Position numbers and translations under genes: made by a program
Shown here: one piece after another, positions 56,989 to 64,000 of the stretch
Position numbering within the stretch: position 1 is the stretch's first letter
How the letters are laid out: each line of letters begins with the position of its first letter
The notes under the pieces: generated by a model
What the model was told of the DNA's origin: nothing
What the model saw: only the letters and a program-made list of their open reading frames with translations
Database searches by the model: none
Assembly (NCBI RefSeq): GCF_051020985.1
Contig: NC_135002.1
Location: forward strand, 4,774,001-4,838,000
Source of the DNA: Nomia melanderi
Lineage: Eukaryota; Arthropoda; Insecta; Hymenoptera; Halictidae
Length of the DNA: 64,000 bases
Direction: 5' to 3'

Positions 56989-59900
56989 CTGTGGCAACAA
57001 AGAGGAACAACCAAATTAGGAATACACTTTATCGAGAACAACGATAGAATAATCGGCAAATTCGTACGTTAATAAATACTCCACTGGTCAGAAGATTAAC
57101 TGTAGAAATCTAGAAAATCCGACGAGATCTCGGCGACCGACTCTACAAATGATCATGTTAAAAGAAAATTTGTCACGCTATGTAATTTCGCTGAATGCGG
57201 CAAATGACTCGGAACTTCTGACCGGTAGTGTACTTACACGTGCACGCAACGTTGTCTTCACAATACTCGGCTTATATAAGATTCTTCTTCATCTCATTTC
57301 TTGCATCTATTGTACACCGGTCGCGTACTGTCTATTAGACGGATCTCGTTTGGTTGTGTACAAAAAGAACAACAGAATTATACGAAGATCACGTGAAACC
57401 ATGTACAAAAAGGTGGAAAATCGACGTATAGAACATTGTATGCGCTGAATTACTAGTCAAGTCGTTTGTATGACCCCTCCGATAAGGGCTGACAGTCGAA
57501 TCGAAACTCTCCTGTCGTTAATCGCGTTAACTGACATCGCCTAAGCCCAAAACAGGATCTTCTACGGTCGGATGAACCATTTAAGGCGCATAATCCGTGT
57601 ACATAATGAATTCAGCAATAAACCCGGCCAGTTGTACAGCTTCGGCGTCGTCGATGTTGCGATTAAGGTCAAGATTATCTCCGCCCCTATCGGAGGTGGC
57701 CGTGTATCGAAGAACCAACAAAAGTTCCGGCTAATTGGAGGAAGCTGGAAAGAGACTACTGGAAGATCTAGCGCGTGATCCGTCGGTCGTTCGGGTCCAG
57801 CGCGTTTCCTTCAATGAGTCGCGACCTGCTTTTCGCCGGGCAGGATCCTTAACAGCCGGATGACGTGTTTCCGCGATTCGCGTGGAAGCCGGCGGAAGGG
57901 GGACGCAAAAAATAGCCGGCACAGCTAGATTCCGAGCCTACTTTCGATCTCAAAAGCGACTATTCCGTTCCTCTCTATTTACTCCGATGCTTCGCCTTTA
58001 AACGCGGAGCAATCCACGCCGCGCCGAGTAGGCCGTTCAGATGTAAAATACGATAAGCGCAGACAAATCGCGAGATATTGAGATATTCGGATCACGGAGC
58101 GAGCCCGTGGCTAGAAGAACGTTTCCTCCGAGATGTACAGTTAACCACTTACGACTGCTACCTCGGATAACCGACTGCAAACGATCCCGGGCGCATCGCA
58201 ACGAGAGTCCGACGCGAGCACCGGGGAACGCAAAAAGTCGCTGCTCTGCGAGAAATAATTATATTAAAGTGTTATGGTTCCGTGGAAATAATTTCCTAAT
58301 CCTCTTACGAGTTAACTTCGCGTTCGATAAGTCTCCCGGTGCTCGTGAACGGGATATTTAACGTGTCCCGCGGTGTGTTCCCGCTGAACGTCGCTGGTTT
58401 ATATAATTTCGCTAATCTATTAGCCGGCAAACTTGATTTTTTCCCGTCGATCGTTATTAACGAGCACGAGCGAAAGTAAATTTTGCCGGTACGTTTCTAG
58501 GGCACGTCGTACAACTCGTAGCTGGTGGACATAAATGTGTTCGGCTATAGTCGAATGTTAAACGATCCGAACGAATCTGGTGAGCCACGTTATCCCCGCC
58601 GCGAGAGTGTGTTCGTTCGGTGCGAGTTTCTATGTAGTTCTGTACAGGAAAATCGATCCGATGCCCTCTTTCGTGAGCAAACGTGCCTGAGAGTTCCGAG
58701 GAGATAAGACAACATTTCGTCTGATAGCCTCCCCGCGTCAATACATTAATTACTTTCCCAGAATCCATTTATACTTTTACCGTGACGGTAGAGTACACAG
58801 AGCTCCCTTACAGAAATCTATTAACAGTTCGAGGAGATACGGGATCGCCATGTTCGCGGCACCGAACACTCGACACGAAAATAAAAGGCCGCATACAAAT
58901 AATCCAATTATTCGACCGACAAAAAATCCGTGCAGTTTCTCTTCTCAGTAATCAAGAGTCCAACACGCAATTTACCTTCCCGTGCAGAAGGTCCCGAAAA
59001 AATCTTCGTAAATCGATTAATCCCGGGCGCAGCGAGTCGAAACCCGGAGTGTAATTCGATTGAGGAAGATAAGGTCGCGGGCCGGAACCCGGTAATTATT
59101 TCAAGGTGATATTCATCCGGACCAGCCTGCCGTCCAGCAGCTCCGCGCTCGGAAAGACGCGCGACGAGAAAAATGAAAGGTCGGTATCGCAAGCCGCGTA
59201 GAGAGAAGAGAGAGCGAATAACTGTCGGTGGCGCATTTATGAATAAAACTGCATGGTTCCTCTCGCTTAAGTGGCGCGCGGCGGCGTCGCTGGTCTCGCG
59301 TGAATGCGCCTTTTATAATTAATACGTGATGCGCCTCGCGCGTCGTCCTCGCCGCGGACAAAGAGCTCTCCTTGTGCGTTATTTAGCCTCGTCGAGGGTG
59401 TTGACGACAACTTCGTTCCAATTCCTTTTACGCGCGCGTTATAGCCTCCCTCCTTTCCTTCACCGTCGACGCAGCGACCGCCACGAATTACGAATGTTAC
59501 GAGGAGAGGCTCGCAATAAAACTCCGCGGCAATTGGTCCGAAATACGAGCGTTTCGTAATCTTGAACCGAGACCAACGTATTGGCCACGTTTCGGGGATT
59601 TAATCGCTTTATGGCGGAAACTTGGACGTTACCGCCGCCGAAATCTCTAGAGATCATTATTGCCGCTACTCAACGCCTTCCTCGCGTCGCCGTGCATGTT
59701 ATTTTATTATTCTTGTATCTTATAGTGAAGACGTAGCGTTAAAACTGCAACACCCTGTTATCGAGTTCAAGGTAGATCGTATTTGAAGTAAATAACTGTT
59801 GTTCAGTTTGTCTCGCGCTAATTGAAAGCTGCAATCGAGTTTATGGGACAACGTAGGCGTAGCACGGAAAATATCTATTTTCGTTGGTAATTCTTCCCAC

Positions 59901-62900
59901 ACCTTGTTAATAGAATTTTTACGACGAACCCGAGCGACCAAGTAGCCCGTGACTTCGCGTAGAAAACTAAAAAGTAACGTACGAAGCGGAGTAATACTGT
60001 AGGTGAATAATGTTCTCGTTAATTAAGTTTCGAATCAGTTCTTCGCCGGATGTCCGCGTCGTTTTCTAACCGTGTTCGCGGAAACCTCTTGAAATAGTCT
60101 GGACAGGCGAGTAAACGATCAGCTCGGAAGCTCTTTGCGGGATTCTGGCCCCCCTCCGCGCTGCATTCTGCGTTTGTCGGCGCGGAATGGGGGTGGTAAT
60201 AACGGGAGAGAGGAGGAAGAACCTCTAGAGCATTGAATGGAACCGAAGTAGATTAATTTTCAGCGACTGAAAACTTCGTTCCTTCGGACTCGCGTGCTAC
60301 GAGCGAACTCTAACTGCTACCTTTTCATAATTACTTGAACGTGGAACATGGCGGAGCGTGCCGTTATTATTCTGGATCCAGTTGATTCAGCTGCACCGAC
60401 CGAAAGCCGGAGAACTACTCTAAACGCCAAATACCATTATAGAGTTTCGCTTTACAGTTACAATCACTTCGATATCGAAACCCTCTTCCTGCTCGATGAC
60501 AAATCGTACTCTTTGATATACTATCCTTGATATAGTTACTGCCATAAACTCGTCGAACCGCTTCTTCTAATCAATCCAGTCCAATCATATGTTCGAAAAT
60601 GGAAAACTGCGAGCGTTAACGAGGATCTCCGCGCCTCTCGAAGCCGGTTAACCGATGAGGACGGAATACAGAGCACGTCTAACATTAACGAGACTTAATT
60701 AGCAACGACGGAGCGAGCGGCACCGGATTGATTCACGAGTTTCCGGCGATACCGCGGGGCTTCGCGTCCGACGCAACTTCGAGTCCCCGAATCGGCCGTT
60801 CGAAGCGTTCGACCACACAGCTACGGAATAAATCACAATTACATCGCGGCGTTGACTGGCCTTTCGCGGTTTAGCGGTACACTTTGTAATTACGACCGGT
60901 CGCGAAAATAAAAGCAACGGGGGCGCGAGCCGCCGCCGCCGCCGCCGCCGCGGATCGACACGCATCGTTAATTGCGTCGACGAACGGGGTCGGTGACCGG
61001 CGTGACCGCGCTATCTTAATGCACAAATATTGTCGAGGTATTCGCCGAGAGGCCGGCGTCTTTCCTACGCGTGGGATCACCGTGGCTGATCTTCTCTACG
61101 CACGTAATGGCCGTTCGGAACAGCTGGAACGTGTGTGACATAACGCTCGGTACGCTCTAGTCAAAGGCGGTCTCGAGACATTGAGGGGATCTGGCTCGTC
61201 ACGCGAGCGGAGGTGAATCAATGGACTCTGTATCGAAATAGAATCCTCGAGGTGGATTAGAGTTTCGTTGGGGGACGCGTTGATCGCTCGGCTCTAATGA
61301 ATTGATGATGCGATGGAGATTATAGACGCGAAATAAGGTTTTCCCACCGATATCCATTTAAATGTATGATCTATTATTTGTTATTAACCCTAGAATTAGT
61401 ATCTTGGGGAGCAGAAATTATCCAATTATCCAATTACCAGATAGTATGGCATAATTCAATACGCTCCAACTTGTAACGTAGCCAACAGCTGAACGAAGGT
61501 TGCGGCAAGTGCTATCCTCTCAAACGGGACTCTCGAAAAGAGGCGTATTACTCGCGAAACGACCGGGTACAAAGCGGATTACGTACTCATCGGTTCCGCA
61601 GTGAATCCGACGATGACGATAATAATTCAAAGACAGAAGGGCCGCGCGCAGCTAAAGTGTCTCCATAAATCACCCGGCCGACATTGAAACTGTCTCCGCG
61701 CGTAACGCTGGAACACGACACCGAACGAAAGAGGAGATAGGGTGTCCGACTCCACGGACAGCCGCGGAAACAGAAACATCTAATTAACGTGGGGAATCAA
61801 TCGGAACACGCATGCACGAGGTTCCCGGCGGGGAAACGGGATGCGAAATGGAAGAGGTGTGTAACGTTAGACGATATTTAAATGGCACGGTGCGCAGTAA
61901 AACGCGGAACATCGGTTTCCGATGGGAACGGAGGAAGATGGATGCGTAACATAAGTAGGAGACGGTTGGTTTGAATGGGGCCTTGGCGGCAGGCTATGAT
62001 CCTGCGGACTTTCTTTTCTCAAAGGATACGCGAAGCGGTTGGTTTACCAATCCGAGCGTGCACCGAGCGTAACGCACCGCGAGCGAACGAGCGAGCGAGA
62101 GGATAATGGCTCGAATGAACGGGCGCGGGCGCAGCGCGCTCGGCGGAATCGTTTTCTTCATCGGCGATAGTTGCACGCCTACCGGTTTTATTTTCCTAAT
62201 TCACGTTGGCCTCATTCCGCGCCAACTTTTCCTCGCTTCGCGTACCGTTAACACCGTGTTCGTGCTCCCCTCGGCGCCGGAATACGATGCATTATATCAG
62301 GTCGGAACGAAAGTTCTTCGGGTTTAACGCTCAGCGCTCGTTACGAACAGGTTTTCGTGGACCGGCGTAAATCGAACGACTTAATTCTCTCGTCTGCGCC
62401 CAATCCTCGTCACCACCGCCGCTACCATCGCCGCCAGTGGTCTCCCGCGCTATCGTCGCGATGATAAATGGAGCGGGCGAAACAGAAATTCATCCAGGAA
62501 TTCCTCTCGCTTCCGTCCCTCTTTCGCGGCAGCAATGAATTTATCACCTGCCTCGCTCTTTTTCGCGTTTGTCGCGTATCGCTATCGCCATTGATACCGC
62601 GAGGCATTACTGGACCAGAGAGAACGAAAGGCGCTGTTCCACCTTATCGCGAAAGAGGTGAGGTTCGCCACGATACGCGTTTTACGACCTAGCCCAGCGG
62701 CTCGAGGTTTATTGATAATACTTCGGGGCTCGCGGTAAATATTTACAAGAAGCTCGCGAGGGAAACCCGCTATAAAATCACGGAACTGTATCAAGACGAT
62801 TCGCGCGTTGCGCTGGCTACGAACGATCGAGTGAGCGATCGGTGCCGCGGGAATCGATTCTTTGTTCGATCGGCAGACGGTTTTGCTCTTTCAACCGCGA

Positions 62901-64000
62901 CAAGCGGCGCGAGCGTCCGCCGATCGAAAAATTACGGATGAACTGACACGGATAACTCCGTGTGCGTCGAAATTCAAATAAAGACGACGATAGTCTATGT
63001 AAAGAAGAAACGGATCGAACTAATACCTTCGTTGATCGAATCACCGAGGATGTTTTACAACGCTTATCTTCGTCGGACTTTATAGACTTAACACTATCAC
63101 AATAAGTTCACTGGTTTTTAAGATCAACCAAGTCGCGAGACGTGATTTGAGCAAATGATTTGCGATCGGAATTGATCCAAAACCACTGTATCTTCGGATT
63201 CTGTATATTTAAATCATCTCGTAATAAAGACCTCTATTAAAACAAGGTGAAATATACATTACGAGATTTTACTTTACAAAAAGGAGTTCAAACATAAAAT
63301 TAATTCGCATTAAAATCAATCCCGCCAATTCATTTCAAATTCCATTCGGTTCGACTGAACGCAATGATCAGCGGTTCGCGGATTTTATGCGTTCGCAGCG
63401 TGCGCATTCGAAGCCGATGAAGCTCGAACCGCCGGGAATTTCGCGAACATTGAAATAAAACGGAACCGTTAACGAGCGAGCGGGGAAGAAGTTCCGAGAA
63501 GTTTCGTAAACAGCGGAGCCGTGCTAAAGTGGACCGAGCGTTTCGAAGCCACGGAGAGGTTCGAGAGATGCAGCGTTTGCATCACGCATTAAGGACTTGG
63601 CCGAGTTTTGCCCGCGGGTCAGACTCGTGTGCGACACAAGCCGATGGCCGCCCACGTTCACCGCGCCGATTCCATTACTATTTTCGTTGCCACCTGCTCG
63701 GCGGCCGCGCGCGAGCAACGAGGATCGTCCCGCTCGTTAGCGAAGCGAGAGAAAACCCCTCTCGAGCACGGCTTTGCCCACATCCGTTCGCGATAGATCG
63801 ATCGTCGTTTTGCAATTTTCTTCACCTTCGACGGATCCTTGGCGCTTCCACGCCGTGTCGTTGTTCGCGTTACGAGTTGCTAAATGATTGACGGCGACCA
63901 ATCGCGTGGACGATTGGGAAAATGTTACGCGTTAGAAGAGTTATGGCTGGGCGCGCGGATCGAGGTGAATACGAATCGCGCGTAAAAGTTTCCCGACTGC
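56989..64000. other. Atg17 5' intron or upstream DNA, no gene supported
   Basis: The missing first coding exon of Atg17 should lie at higher coordinates. I looked on the minus strand for a short exon with a start codon, a YVFxVDxG-type sequence and a phase-2 donor, and found none. No other protein-like frame was recognised on either strand. A GCC run lies at 60,930-60,951. CpG-rich DNA is seen around 59.1-59.5, 60.7-61.1 and 62.0-62.9 kb. Confidence 0.55.
60930..60951. repeat. GCC trinucleotide run
   Basis: About seven GCC triplets, followed by GCGG. Gives an alanine-run shadow frame on the minus strand that is not a gene. Confidence 0.9.

Overview
The window is animal nuclear DNA, most probably from a hymenopteran insect and plausibly a bee other than the AT-rich honeybee. 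The evidence is two genes with insect-type exon structure, GT-AG introns, heterogeneous base composition with CpG-rich patches, and many short TTAA-flanked inverted-repeat elements of a kind I associate with bee genomes. The organism assignment is inference. No bacterial, viral, CRISPR, rRNA or convincing tRNA feature was seen.

Two protein-coding genes can be supported and they converge on each other. On the plus strand, five coding exons from 2,005 to 7,035 form a complete glial cells missing (gcm) transcription factor of about 663 residues. The GCM zinc/DNA-binding domain lies in exons 1-3 and a long, poorly conserved C-terminal region in exon 5. On the minus strand, eight coding exons from 56,988 down to 14,328 encode almost all of the autophagy scaffold Atg17/FIP200 (RB1CC1). 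They hold most of the N-terminal ubiquitin-like region, the Atg17-like helical domain, a serine-rich linker, long coiled coils and the C-terminal Claw domain, about 1,360 residues in all. Every splice phase closes. The first coding exon (about 20-25 residues, start codon included) was not found and probably lies beyond the right edge.

Layout: 1-1,982, gcm upstream DNA; 1,983-7,590, gcm; about 7,840-14,327, a CpG-rich then pyrimidine-rich (plus strand) block that I interpret as a possible very long Atg17 3' UTR; 14,328-21,223, the compact 3' cluster of Atg17 exons; 21,224-56,779, a single 35.6-kb Atg17 intron with no recognisable nested gene; 56,780-56,988, an isolated Atg17 exon; 56,989-64,000, intron or upstream DNA with no supported gene.

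Besides the genes, the window holds about ten short TTAA-bounded inverted-repeat elements (piggyBac-like MITEs by target site), all in the first 33 kb. It also holds several degenerate tandem repeats, a cluster of 16-bp palindromes near 33.8-34.0 kb, and a perfect 16-bp inverted repeat at 39.4 kb. gcm and Atg17 have no known shared pathway; their convergence looks like simple neighbourhood. I did not find a clearly new multi-gene system. The most interesting items are the long putative 3' UTR, the Claw domain split by the last intron, the giant intron, and the repeat structures.
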